DNA of 22,299 nucleotides. Source: a virus. The stretch spans positions 1-22,299 of IMG/VR virus record IMGVR_UViG_3300050020_000063. One strand, written 5' to 3'. A program made the translations under genes and the position numbers. Positions within the stretch are counted from its first letter, which is position 1. Each line of letters starts with the position of its first letter. This document shows, piece by piece, positions 10,862 to 18,679 of the stretch. The notes under the pieces were generated by a model that saw only the letters and a list, made by a program, of their open reading frames with translations, was not told the DNA's origin and made no database searches.

Positions 10862-11140
10862 ATGGCAAAGGCGAAGGTCGCACCACTCGCAATGATCGCC
10901 GCGTTTGATCCGGCTCCCCGAGCCGTCGTACCGACGCGTCGCGACCTGAATGAACTGACACCCGATGAAGTGGTGAGCGCGCTCTCGCAAGGCCATCCGA
11001 AATCGGCTCCCGTCAAAATTCACAAGGGGATGGAGGGTGAGCGTACCGGACTCCCGCACCTGACGCCGCACAGTTTGCGCTATCGTCAAGCGCATGAAAA
11101 GATGGGGACCAAGATCGCGCCGGAACAGGTGATGACATGA
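10862..11140 (+). CDS. Hypothetical protein with the QGHPKSAPV module (92 aa)
   Basis: The ribosome site AAGGAAG ends about six bases before the ATG. The protein begins MAKAKVAPLAMIAAFDPAPR. Residues 34-56 (PDEVVSALSQGHPKSAPV and on to KIHKG) form a module also found inside the tagged proteins at 2749 and 4187, although this protein has no tag. The rest (LTPHSLRYRQAHEKMGTK) is basic and helical. A small DNA- or protein-binding helix pair is possible; nothing is proven. It is coupled by ATGA to the ParB-like gene. Confidence 0.72.
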   Translation: MAKAKVAPLAMIAAFDPAPRAVVPTRRDLNELTPDEVVSALSQGHPKSAPVKIHKGMEGERTGLPHLTPHSLRYRQAHEKMGTKIAPEQVMT

Positions 11141-11475
11141 GTCGCCCCGCGCATCAACAAGGGGTCCAAGTTGCGACCAAAAAGCCGAAGCCTGTGCTGA
11201 TCCCAATCAACGAGATTGCGAGCACCGGCTATCCGCTTGAGGACTACGCCGACATGGAGAAGGTTCAACGGATGCAGGCGGGCATTCGGGACGGGCAGAA
11301 GATAAAGCCGGTTCGTGTCAGCAAGCTGACACCTGAGAACAGGGACCTGTACGGGGTCACGGACCCAAAGAAGAAGTATTATCTCAATAACGGTCATCAT
11401 CGAATGGCCGCGCAGGCACTCGAAGGTGTCAAGAAAATTCGAGCCGTTCCTTTCCTGCACAGCAAGAGGATTTGA
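11137..11475 (+). CDS. ParB/Srx-like domain protein (112 aa)
   Basis: After a basic N-terminus (MSRPAHQQGVQVATKKPKP) the body follows the ParB N-terminal domain pattern: VLIPINEIAST near residues 20-30, a central helix (MEKVQRMQAGIRDGQKIKPV), then YYLNNGHHRMAAQALEGV (81-98) ending in a strand IRAVPF. NGHHR occupies the place of the family's GERR/NGHHR phosphate-binding motif. Family members include CTP-dependent segregation proteins, nucleases and kinase-like enzymes; at 112 residues this is a lone domain, so segregation seems unlikely. AHQQGVQVA recalls the second motif of the tagged proteins (AHQSGVNQIG) without the tag itself. The stop is followed one base later by the next ATG. Confidence 0.8.
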   Translation: MSRPAHQQGVQVATKKPKPVLIPINEIASTGYPLEDYADMEKVQRMQAGIRDGQKIKPVRVSKLTPENRDLYGVTDPKKKYYLNNGHHRMAAQALEGVKKIRAVPFLHSKRI

Positions 11476-11476
11476 C

Positions 11477-11794
11477 ATGGCCTCCACCATCCCGTCGAAC
11501 GCGCCCTCACGAGCATCCTCGATGACGCTCGCCGAAGCGAGCGCCATGGGCACCACGGCCGGAGCACCGGCCGCCTCGACCACTAAGGGTCCTCCGGCTG
11601 GATCGGGCGCGCCCGGTTCGGGACCGGCCCCGGCATTGCCCGGGCAGGATACGCAAGGACCCCCGCCGGTCGGCGGCCCGACACCGGATCGGCCGGTCGT
11701 GACAACGCACTTCGATACGCCGTCAGTCGGCACCCACCCGTCCGCATCGCCTCTCAAACACAGCAATCCGCCCCATGGAATGTCGGATGCCTAA
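11477..11794 (+). CDS. Pro/Gly/Ala/Ser-rich low-complexity protein (105 aa)
   Basis: Starts at ATG 11477, with AGAGGA about nine bases upstream; the frame is open further upstream but lies under the ParB-like gene. The composition is dominated by Pro, Gly, Ala, Ser and Thr (for example PPAGSGAPGSGPAPALPG), and it ends HSNPPHGMSDA. It is almost certainly disordered, and no motif is recognised. The GC-rich codons favour many long open frames here, so reality rests on the ribosome site and coupling. It could be a linker-type structural or decoration protein, but this is a guess. Confidence 0.6.
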   Translation: MASTIPSNAPSRASSMTLAEASAMGTTAGAPAASTTKGPPAGSGAPGSGPAPALPGQDTQGPPPVGGPTPDRPVVTTHFDTPSVGTHPSASPLKHSNPPHGMSDA

Positions 11795-11808
11795 TATACG
11801 AGGCGACA

Positions 11809-11982
11809 ATGCGGACGCCGATGATTTGCGTACACGCTTTGAACGGGCGGCCGATGTTTGTTCGGCTTGGCAAGGATAAGGTTTTGCTGTCGAAGAAGCC
11901 AGTGGTCGCCATAATCCGTGACCAGCGGTATGAGGTTCGAGAAGATCGGAAGGAAATCGAAGGGTATATCAGAGACGCGTAA
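11809..11982 (+). CDS. Small basic protein (57 aa)
   Basis: ATG 11809 follows GAGGCG (11800-11805) by a few bases, and 57 codons run to TAA at 11980-11982. The product begins MRTPMICVHALNGRPMFVRL, continues GKDKVLLSKKPVVAIIRDQR and ends EIEGYIRDA. It alternates strands and charged turns like a small beta-rich fold and has none of the low complexity of its neighbours. A competing 30-codon frame at 11787-11879 overlaps it and has poorer composition. Function unknown. Strongly basic strands would suit nucleic-acid contact. It lies directly upstream of the terminase small subunit. Confidence 0.65.
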   Translation: MRTPMICVHALNGRPMFVRLGKDKVLLSKKPVVAIIRDQRYEVREDRKEIEGYIRDA

Positions 11983-12076
11983 TGTTACGCTTTTCGATAC
12001 TTTTCGCAGACGGAATACACCGCGCGGATGGCCGCGCACGTCGGAATGGTCCGGCGACTGAAATTGGAGTGCTGTC

Positions 12077-12751
12077 ATGGGACAGGATGATACGCCCACT
12101 ACGGGCCGGGAGCTTATGCGCGAGTCGCGTAGCCGCACAATTGTCGGCAAAAAGAACAGCCCCGAGCGCCTGACAAAATTGCTCAACTACGTTGTCCAAT
12201 TTCCGTCGATCAGCCGCGCCTGCAACATGGCCGGACTGAGCGTCACGACGTTGAAGTATTACCTCGTCAAGAGCGAGAAGGGCGCGCCGGGCGACGGCTT
12301 CGACCTGACTTATGGCGAGGAGACCAAGAGATTTCATCTACACTTCGCCGACTGCCGCGACGCCGCTATTCAGATGGTTGAGGATGCGTATGTCAGTCGA
12401 GCCGTCAACGGCTACTACGAAACCCTCTCCGACAAAGGCCGCGTGATCTATCAAATTGATCCCGCACTGTCGGGCTTGGGCCTCACAGGTCCCGACGCAT
12501 ATCTTCTTGACGACGACGGCAAGCCAATCCCCGAACGTATCGAACATCAAGACCCCGAAGTCATGGAGAAGGTGCTGCGCGCCTACCGGCGCGACCGTTG
12601 GGGCACACACGACAAGCTCGATGTCAACTTCCGTGGCGGCGTGATGGTCGTCGGGATGCGGGCAAAGGACTCGAAAGAAATTGAGGAGCTAGAGACGCAG
12701 ACGCTCGCGGCTCCGCTGGATGTTGAATTCCGTGAAGTGGAGGACGAGTGA
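12077..12751 (+). CDS. terS: Probable terminase small subunit (224 aa)
   Basis: It lies immediately upstream of the large terminase, where the small subunit of the packaging motor is normally encoded; the small subunit recognises the phage genome and recruits the large one. The N-terminal third has a helix-turn-helix pattern, VVQFPSISRACNMAGLSVTT followed by LKYYL (about residues 39-63). The middle is helical (HLHFADCRDAAIQMVEDAYV). After a proline-rich turn, the late part (KVLRAYRRDRWGTHDKLDVN) resembles the C-terminal region of terminase small subunits and related HTH packaging proteins. TTGGAG precedes the ATG. The stop overlaps the next gene (TGATG). The call rests on HTH plus position. 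Confidence 0.8.
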   Translation: MGQDDTPTTGRELMRESRSRTIVGKKNSPERLTKLLNYVVQFPSISRACNMAGLSVTTLKYYLVKSEKGAPGDGFDLTYGEETKRFHLHFADCRDAAIQMVEDAYVSRAVNGYYETLSDKGRVIYQIDPALSGLGLTGPDAYLLDDDGKPIPERIEHQDPEVMEKVLRAYRRDRWGTHDKLDVNFRGGVMVVGMRAKDSKEIEELETQTLAAPLDVEFREVEDE

Positions 12752-14397
12752 TGGCTCTCCTCCTCCCGGGTGATAATGATGGTTTGCCGAAAGTCCCCCG
12801 CCGGTCAATCATCAAGGCTTTCGTGAAGGAAAATAACGAATACTTCCCGATTGTCCTTGATGATTACGGCAACGAAAAGCAAACGATTTGGGCACCGCTG
12901 CCCGGATCGCAAGAATTGTTCTTGGTCGCGCCGGAATTCGAGGTTCTCTACGAAGGGACGCGCGGCCCGGGCAAGACGCTCACACTCTTGATGGACTTCT
13001 GTTCCGAAGTCGGCAAAGGCTACGGCGCTGAATGGAAGGGCATGATTATCCGGCGCACGTATCCGGAATTGGCCGACGTGATCGCCATGAGCAAGAAGTG
13101 GATCAAGCGTCTGTGGCCCGACGCCTTCTACAACGAGATTAAATACTTTTGGCAGTTCCCCACGGGCGAGCTTCTTTACTTCCGGCCAATTGCGACGGTC
13201 GATGATTACGACGCACACCACGGCACGAACTATACATGGCTCGGGTGGGAAGAATTGACGCTGTGGGCTGACGACAAGCCGTTCAAGCGGATGCAGTCAG
13301 TCGTCCGTTCGTCGATCAAGAACATCCCGAAACGCATTCGCTCGACCACGAACCCCTACGGCAAGGGGCACAATTGGGTTCAAGCTCGATACGGTCTCTA
13401 CAACTGGCCGATCAAGGTGGGTCGCGACGACCGTGGCGATATTTGGAAGATTGCCGGGCCGCTCATTACCGGAGCGGTTGACGAGGACGGCATTCCCGCG
13501 CCACCGCGTCGGGCATACCACGGGGCGCTGCGCGAGAACATCATTCTCATGCGCGTGCAGCCGCAGTATGTCCACCAACTGAAAGCGTCGGCGCGCAACA
13601 AGGCAGAGCTTGACGCATGGCTCTACGGATCGTGGGACATTGCCGCTGGCGGCATGTTCGATGATATTTGGGCGACGCATCGCGACACGGTTGTCGTCAA
13701 GGATTTTGAAGTGCCGATGAACTGGCGCATCTATCGCGCCTATGACCACGGTTCGTCGAAACCGTGGTCCTGCGGCTGGTACGCAGCGAGCAATGGCGAG
13801 GACCTGACGTTCACTGACGGGACCGTGCTCTCGACTCGGCCGGGCGATTACTTCCGTTGCGGCGAGCTATACGGATGGCAAAAAGATCAACCCGATGTTG
13901 GGCGTCGGCAGCAAATTCCGGACATCAAGGCCGAAATAATCCAATACGAGATTGATCGCGGATGGCGCGACACAAACGCTGGCACATGCCGGGTGCGGCG
14001 CGGCCCGGCGGACACAAGCATCTTCGCGGAGGAGGATGGGCGGCCGTCCGTCGCCAGCGACTTCGAGTCCCCGTGCGTCATCAACGGCCACCGCTGGCGC
14101 GGCATCATTTGGGAGCGGGCCGACAAGCGCCCCGGCTCCCGCGAACAAGGGTGGGAACAGGCTCGGAAACGACTCAAGGCCACCAAGCGCCCGCCGGGCG
14201 GCGTCCGCGAGGAAAAGGGCCTATTTATCGTTGCAGATCGGTGCCCGCAATGGATGCGGACGGTGCCGGTTTTGTCCCGAGACGAGAAGAAATTGGACGA
14301 TGTTGACACCGACACAGAGGACCACATCGGCGATGAAATGCGGTATATGCTGCGGTACGATCCGGGCACGATGCGCTCGGGTCGAGTAGGAGCTTGA
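12751..14397 (+). CDS. terL: Terminase large subunit (548 aa)
   Basis: This is the ATP-driven DNA packaging motor and nuclease that acts at the prohead portal. Walker A is GTRGPGKT at residues 69-76, with Arg/Pro variation of the usual GGRGSGKT. Walker B with the catalytic acid is YTWLGWEEL (161-169). The motif-III-like STTNP is at 198-202. In the C-terminal RNase H-like nuclease, the expected acids are D332 (RAYDHGSS), D421 (PADTSIF) and D524 or D527 (EDHIGDEMRYML). Its length is typical. GGAGG at 12739-12743 favours ATG 12751, which overlaps the upstream stop; a GTG at 12748 is in frame but less likely. A 50-base gap follows. Confidence 0.95.
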   Translation: MALLLPGDNDGLPKVPRRSIIKAFVKENNEYFPIVLDDYGNEKQTIWAPLPGSQELFLVAPEFEVLYEGTRGPGKTLTLLMDFCSEVGKGYGAEWKGMIIRRTYPELADVIAMSKKWIKRLWPDAFYNEIKYFWQFPTGELLYFRPIATVDDYDAHHGTNYTWLGWEELTLWADDKPFKRMQSVVRSSIKNIPKRIRSTTNPYGKGHNWVQARYGLYNWPIKVGRDDRGDIWKIAGPLITGAVDEDGIPAPPRRAYHGALRENIILMRVQPQYVHQLKASARNKAELDAWLYGSWDIAAGGMFDDIWATHRDTVVVKDFEVPMNWRIYRAYDHGSSKPWSCGWYAASNGEDLTFTDGTVLSTRPGDYFRCGELYGWQKDQPDVGRRQQIPDIKAEIIQYEIDRGWRDTNAGTCRVRRGPADTSIFAEEDGRPSVASDFESPCVINGHRWRGIIWERADKRPGSREQGWEQARKRLKATKRPPGGVREEKGLFIVADRCPQWMRTVPVLSRDEKKLDDVDTDTEDHIGDEMRYMLRYDPGTMRSGRVGA

Positions 14398-14412
14398 TCT
14401 GTGGCCTGAAAC

Positions 14413-14420
14413 GTGGTTAA
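14413..14420 (+). promoter_or_regulatory. GTGGTTAA element in the gap before the portal gene
   Basis: The 50-base gap 14398-14447 contains GTGGTTAA, preceded by CTGAAAC as in the gap near 9166 (CTGAAACC). It belongs to a set of GGTTAA-containing gaps discussed in the findings. The gap also holds the portal ribosome site GGAGA at 14436-14440. A role as promoter or processing element is inferred from recurrence only. Confidence 0.25.
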
Positions 14421-14447
14421 AGACCAATCGCCCCCGGAGAGACAGCC

Positions 14448-16121
14448 ATGGCTATTGATGACAAACACCCCGAGTACGTTCAAAAAGTCGGGGAATGGAT
14501 ACAGATGGCGGACACGTATAAGGGCGAGCGCGCCGTAAAGCGCAAGCGCCTTGATTACCTTCCGCCGTCCGAAGCCATGATCCAAGACGGCATGACAACC
14601 CCGTCATCGCCCGGCTGGCGTGACTACGAAGCCTACCTGACCCGAGCCTACTACCACGACGTTGTTCGCGACGCCGTGAAGGCCATGCTCGGCATCATGC
14701 ACATGAAGCCCGCAATCATCAAGCTTCCGGCTCGGCTCGCACCGATGGTGGACAAGGCGACCATCCAAGGCGAAGGCTTGCAGATGCTCTTGCGCCGGAT
14801 CAATGAGGCGCAACTTGTCAAGGGCCGCTGCGGATTGTTGGTCGATGCACCGAATGGCGTCGATCCGTTCAACGCTCTCCCCTACATCGCATTCTACGAT
14901 CCCGAGCGCCTAATCAATTGGGATGCTGGTCGGCGTGATGAAGGGCGCAACGTCCTCGATCTTGTCGTGCTCGACGAGTCGGGCTTTCAACGTGAAGGTT
15001 TTACGTGGGTGACGGAGCGCAAGCACCGCATCCTGACACGCGGCACGCCGCAGAGCCTTGAGAGCGGGTGGGTGCGCCCGCCGCTCGATGCACCCTATCA
15101 GGTGTGCGTGAAGGTCAACGATATGTCAATGCCGATCCCGGACGATTTTATTATGCCGTCCATCGGCGGTCGGCCGATGACGGAAATCCCGTTCGTGTTC
15201 GTCGGCGCAAACGATCTTGTGCCCGAGCCGGACGAACCGCCGCTTCTCGGCTTGAGCAACCTCGCGCTGACGATCTATCGCGGCGAGGCCGACTACCGCT
15301 CGACTCTCCACTATCAGGGCCAGCAAACTCTCGTCATCATCGGCGGCAACGTCTCGGACGTTGACGAGAACCAACAGCTTCGCATCGGCAACAAGGGCGT
15401 CATCGACCTGCGCATCGGCGGCGACGCGAAATACATCGGCGTCAGTGCGTCCGGTCTCGGCGAAATGCGCCAATCCCTCAAGAACGACGATGAAGTCGCT
15501 TCGGGCTTCGGCGTGCAGTTCATGGATGTCGGCAGCGCACGCGGAGCCTCGGGAGAGGCCCTCCGCATTCGCGTTGCCGCGCGCACGACAACCATTCAGC
15601 AAATCGCTGTCGCCGCTGGCGCGGCGCTTGAGCAATGCCTCAAGTTCGCGGCGGTGTGGGTCGGAGAGGACCCCAATGAAGTTTCAGTTGCTCCGCAGAC
15701 CGACTTCGCCGACGCCAACGTGCAGGGCGCTTCCCTCCTCGCGTTCATGCAGGCAAAGCAGTTGGGTCTCCCTCTGTCGCTCAAGTCCCTGCACCGCATG
15801 ATGGTGCTCAACGACATGACCGACATGGACTTCTACTCGGAGAACGATCAGATCGAGCAAGAGGCCGAGAGCCTTGTCGGCATGATGATACACGGGCCGC
15901 TCCCGACCGATGCCGTGGATGCCTCATTCTCCGATACCGCTCCCGACACCGGCACCGATCCAATCGACCCGGGCGATACCATTCCGCCCGCCGAACCTGC
16001 CGAACCCGCCGACACTGGCGCACCCGCCGGTACGCCGGTTCCGGTGACTCCGCATCGACGCGGCTCGCCTAACCCCCTCAAGGTGAAGGTCGGTAAAAAA
16101 GGAGCTAGTGCAGGAAAATGA
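14448..16121 (+). CDS. Portal protein, DUF4055-type (557 aa)
   Basis: The portal forms the dodecameric ring at one capsid vertex through which DNA enters and leaves. Position directly after the terminase, length and motifs fit the DUF4055 portal family: YLPPSE (37-42), the Y-x-x-YLTRAYYHDV segment (about 60-72), and the loop LVKGRCGLLVDAPNG (123-137). Mid-protein ISFYDPER-like and GEADYRSTLHYQG segments follow, then QFMDVGSARGASGEALRIRV. The last 60 residues are rich in Pro, Asp and Thr and end basic (KVKVGKKGASAGK), probably a flexible tail. It lacks an N-terminal signal. The stop overlaps the ATG of the GIY-YIG gene. Confidence 0.88.
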   Translation: MAIDDKHPEYVQKVGEWIQMADTYKGERAVKRKRLDYLPPSEAMIQDGMTTPSSPGWRDYEAYLTRAYYHDVVRDAVKAMLGIMHMKPAIIKLPARLAPMVDKATIQGEGLQMLLRRINEAQLVKGRCGLLVDAPNGVDPFNALPYIAFYDPERLINWDAGRRDEGRNVLDLVVLDESGFQREGFTWVTERKHRILTRGTPQSLESGWVRPPLDAPYQVCVKVNDMSMPIPDDFIMPSIGGRPMTEIPFVFVGANDLVPEPDEPPLLGLSNLALTIYRGEADYRSTLHYQGQQTLVIIGGNVSDVDENQQLRIGNKGVIDLRIGGDAKYIGVSASGLGEMRQSLKNDDEVASGFGVQFMDVGSARGASGEALRIRVAARTTTIQQIAVAAGAALEQCLKFAAVWVGEDPNEVSVAPQTDFADANVQGASLLAFMQAKQLGLPLSLKSLHRMMVLNDMTDMDFYSENDQIEQEAESLVGMMIHGPLPTDAVDASFSDTAPDTGTDPIDPGDTIPPAEPAEPADTGAPAGTPVPVTPHRRGSPNPLKVKVGKKGASAGK

Positions 16122-16672
16122 TATTTTTCTTGTACCGGATAACTCTTCCCGATGGCCGTATGTATTTCGGGGTCGCCAAAAATCCTCAACGCAGGTTCGT
16201 TGAACACTGTCGCAGCCCGTATGTAATCGGGCAGGAGATACGAAAATCGAAACGTGAGGCGATACGATTTGAAATTCTAGTCTGCGGCGAGGATTGGTAC
16301 ATCTTCGAGTTAGAGGCTCAGTCGGTCGCTGCCTTCAATACACGCTGGCCGAACGGATTAAATATAGCAGTCGGCGGTTTTGGCGGGCGCGATCACCTTC
16401 CTATGATACGCGAAAAAATCTCGCGAGTCTGCACAGGCAAAAAGAAAACAACCGAAGCGAGGCGTCACATATCTGCGGCCCTAACAGGTCGTACTCCGAC
16501 GCCGGAAACCCGGGCTAAATTGGCGAAAGCAAACCTCGGGAAGAAGATGCCCGACGCCATCAAAGCCAAAATTTCGGCGGCGCTTGTTGGCCGACCAAAA
16601 CCCAATGGTTTTGGAGATAAGATAGCTGCCATTCACGCAGCGCGCCGCGTCAACCGGGGTGTGAAGCCATGA
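16118..16672 (+). CDS. GIY-YIG homing endonuclease-like protein with NUMOD3-type repeats (184 aa)
   Basis: The N-terminal domain follows the GIY-YIG nuclease pattern: FLYRITLPDGRMYFGVAKN (4-22), where YFG replaces YIG, then QRRFVEHC with the conserved Arg, a Glu in FELEAQSV (E65 region) and WPNGLNIAVGG with the late Asn. Residues about 99-160 hold four repeats of the DNA-binding NUMOD3 type (KISRVCTGKK, HISAALTGRT, KLAKANLGKK, KISAALVGRP). Such free-standing enzymes cut alleles lacking them and spread between phages. It sits between portal and protease, joined by ATGA on both sides, and is visibly more AT-rich than its neighbours, a sign of acquisition. Confidence 0.88.
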   Translation: MIFFLYRITLPDGRMYFGVAKNPQRRFVEHCRSPYVIGQEIRKSKREAIRFEILVCGEDWYIFELEAQSVAAFNTRWPNGLNIAVGGFGGRDHLPMIREKISRVCTGKKKTTEARRHISAALTGRTPTPETRAKLAKANLGKKMPDAIKAKISAALVGRPKPNGFGDKIAAIHAARRVNRGVKP

Positions 16673-17691
16673 CTATCGAGGACGATGCTAAATTTGAGGC
16701 TGAGCACCGCAAGCGGCACCACAAACACCACTTCGGATGGCGTCCCGACTTGCCGGACATTCGAGATTATCAATACAGCACCCGACGCTACCATTTGGAG
16801 AAGCCGCGCACGCTACCGAGAAAAGTAGACCTTCGACCGGGGGACCCTCCCGTGTACGATCAGGGAGATTTGGGGTCTTGCACCGCCAATGGCGTAGCGG
16901 CGGTGTTTGAATTCGACCGCATCAAGCAAAAGGAAGTGGATTTTACCCCCTCTCGGTTGTTCATTTATTTCAACGAACGAAAGATAGAAGGAACCGTTCC
17001 GTTTGACGCTGGCGCGGCCATACGAAACGGCATAAAGTCGGTGGCTACAGACGGCGTTTGCAAAGAAACTGACTGGCCGTATGTCGAGTCCAAGTTTGCA
17101 GACACCCCGCCAGTATCGACCTACGACTTGGCGCGCAAATACCGAGCGTTGAATTATTTTCGCTTGGATAACACCAAACTCTACGAACTAAAAAGCTGCC
17201 TCGCGGCAGGATTTCCATTTGTCTTTGGGTTCACCGTCTACCAGTCATTCATGGACGCGAGCGATAACGGCGGGATCATTCCCATGCCGAGCGCAGATGA
17301 ACAGGCCCTCGACGGACATGCGGTTGTCTGTGTCGGTTATGACGATGACGCGGAGCGGTTCACCATTCGCAATTCTTGGGGTACTGACTCCGGAGATAAG
17401 GGCTATCTCTACATGCCCTATAAGTACCTTACCGATGACAATCTGGCGGATGATTTTTGGACGATCAGAACCGTTACTCATGACGAGGGTCTCGTCGTAC
17501 CGCCGCCTTTTGAATTGCGTCGGGCGTCCCGGCGCGAACAGACACCACACAACGCCGCAGTTGCGGGGTTCGCCGTCGCCATCAATGAGGCCGAGAAGCA
17601 CCGCCAAACCCTGAAACGCCGGTTCGGCTACACGGATCAGCAAATCGGGAATATGGCGCTGACCTATAAAGCTCGAAAAAGAACCCCTTGA
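16669..17691 (+). CDS. Papain-like (C1 family) cysteine protease (340 aa)
   Basis: The catalytic layout of papain-family enzymes is intact. The oxyanion Gln is Q65 in VYDQGDLGSCTANG, the nucleophile is C71, the histidine is H217 in LDGHAVVCVGYDD, and the asparagine is N235 in RNSWGTDSGDKGY. The N-terminal 60 residues, His/Lys-rich then WRPDLPDIRDYQYS, resemble the short prosegment of bacterial members rather than a signal peptide, so the protein is probably cytoplasmic or virion-bound. The C-terminal 60 residues are a charged helical extension. It occupies the spot between portal and scaffold where a prohead maturation protease is usual. A maturation role is inference. Confidence 0.9.
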   Translation: MTIEDDAKFEAEHRKRHHKHHFGWRPDLPDIRDYQYSTRRYHLEKPRTLPRKVDLRPGDPPVYDQGDLGSCTANGVAAVFEFDRIKQKEVDFTPSRLFIYFNERKIEGTVPFDAGAAIRNGIKSVATDGVCKETDWPYVESKFADTPPVSTYDLARKYRALNYFRLDNTKLYELKSCLAAGFPFVFGFTVYQSFMDASDNGGIIPMPSADEQALDGHAVVCVGYDDDAERFTIRNSWGTDSGDKGYLYMPYKYLTDDNLADDFWTIRTVTHDEGLVVPPPFELRRASRREQTPHNAAVAGFAVAINEAEKHRQTLKRRFGYTDQQIGNMALTYKARKRTP

Positions 17692-17705
17692 CCCGGGCGC
17701 TTAAG

Positions 17706-17715
17706 TATGGTTAAT
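17706..17715 (+). promoter_or_regulatory. TATGGTTAAT element in the gap before the gene at 17773
   Basis: The 81-base gap after the protease gene contains TATGGTTAAT, nine of ten bases identical to the elements at 9182-9191 and (inverted) 19965-19974. TTGACC (17688-17693) overlaps the protease stop codon and is a possible -35 box. No terminator hairpin is seen. The gap probably hosts an internal promoter for the scaffold-side genes. Confidence 0.3.
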
Positions 17716-17772
17716 GCCCCGACTGTGGGCTGTGGTCCCGCGCTTTTCCCCTCAAGTCCCCCGGAGCCGGAC

Positions 17773-18138
17773 ATGACCAAACTCTCAGTCAACGCCATTG
17801 GCGGAGCTATCGCGGTCATAGCCCTTGGCGCTGTGTTTTACTTTGGCGCTCAAACGCCGCCGACCGTTTCAACAGTTGCTACGCCCCCTGCGGAGCAAGT
17901 GTTGAAACCGCCGGTCGTCCAATCCCCCGTCGTCGAGAAGCCGGTCATCCCGCCGCTCGTCGAGAAGTCGAAGCCCCACCGTAAGGTGCTCAAGGGCGGG
18001 AAGATAGACGGCAAGATAAACTGTAAATCGGTGCCGGAAGTCGCGCACCAATTCTCGAAGGATCAAGTTCTCGCCGCAGCGAAAGAGTACGGATTGTCCC
18101 CCGCACAGATTTCGGCATTGCGCGTTTGTTTGAGATAA
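17773..18138 (+). CDS. Membrane-anchored proline-rich protein (121 aa)
   Basis: GGAG lies nine bases upstream of ATG 17773; the in-frame ATG at 17707 has no ribosome site and would add a Pro/Cys-rich stretch that spoils the signal. The protein opens MTKLSVNAIGGAIAVIALGA, then VFYFGA, a typical single membrane span (about residues 8-26). A long proline/valine-rich spacer follows (VLKPPVVQSPVVEKPVIPP), then a basic stretch and a small helical domain with two cysteines (INCKSV and ALRVCLR). It resembles an inner-membrane anchor with a periplasmic or cytoplasmic C-terminal domain. A role in lysis or envelope contact is possible; no family is recognised. Confidence 0.7.
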   Translation: MTKLSVNAIGGAIAVIALGAVFYFGAQTPPTVSTVATPPAEQVLKPPVVQSPVVEKPVIPPLVEKSKPHRKVLKGGKIDGKINCKSVPEVAHQFSKDQVLAAAKEYGLSPAQISALRVCLR

Positions 18139-18154
18139 AATCGGAAAGTCCCCC

Positions 18155-18619
18155 ATGCCGCGAAAAGACAGTGAAGAACGGAATAAGTATCTACGGGATT
18201 GGCGACACGCCAATCCCGATAAACGCCGCGCGGCCGATCAACGCTACGTTCTTAAGCACGGTCGCCTCCCGCGCCGAAATACGCCGGAGAAATGGGCTGC
18301 GGCTACCGTCTCTGATATTAAGCGGCGGGCACAAAAACAGGGACTCGCTTTTGACCTTACGGCCGAGTGGCTTTTAAGTATCATTCCGCCGATATGTCCG
18401 ATCTTCCTCGCCCCCTTTGTATTTGGTCGTCTCTCGCCTCAGAATGCAAGCGTCGATCAACTGTTACCGGGTGATGGGTATACGAGAACTAATGTTCGGG
18501 TGATTTCCTTAGAGGCCAATCTGTTGAAGCGCCGTTGTACTGATCCGGCAGTTTTTCGACGGTTAGCCGATTGGGTTGAACAAGAACTACAAGTTCTACC
18601 GCTCCAAAGAGCGGCGTAA
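18155..18619 (+). CDS. HNH/endonuclease-VII-like protein, possible homing endonuclease (154 aa)
   Basis: The N-terminus (RNKYLRDWRHANPDKRRAAD) is the basic helix common in phage HNH and endonuclease-VII-like proteins. The core reads CPIFLAPF (81-88), then ASVDQLLPGDGYTRTNVRVI (98-117), then ANLLKRR (121-127). This matches from memory a phage family with CP-x-G...PS-D-R-x-P-x-x-GY-x-x-NV-x-IS-x-x-AN-x-x-K. Here CPVLG is CPIFL and the usual SLDRI is SVDQL, so activity may be altered. It is the second endonuclease-type insertion in the head cluster and somewhat AT-richer than scaffold and capsid genes. GGAAAG lies upstream of the ATG. Confidence 0.7.
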   Translation: MPRKDSEERNKYLRDWRHANPDKRRAADQRYVLKHGRLPRRNTPEKWAAATVSDIKRRAQKQGLAFDLTAEWLLSIIPPICPIFLAPFVFGRLSPQNASVDQLLPGDGYTRTNVRVISLEANLLKRRCTDPAVFRRLADWVEQELQVLPLQRAA

Positions 18620-18679
18620 AGGAACCATGGGGTTCGCCCGCGCGAATGGTCAAACGGGAAAATCGGAGGAGACACGGCC

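Noticed and set aside
11787-11879. 30-codon frame MPNIRGDNAD...
   Set aside because: It overlaps the better-supported 57-aa gene at 11809, which has its own ribosome site and a more protein-like composition.
11982-12173. 63-codon frame starting in the TAATG after the 57-aa gene
   Set aside because: It overlaps the terminase small subunit by about 100 bases in another frame, has arginine-rich shadow composition and no ribosome site. The gap 11983-12076 is left as non-coding with nothing clear in it.
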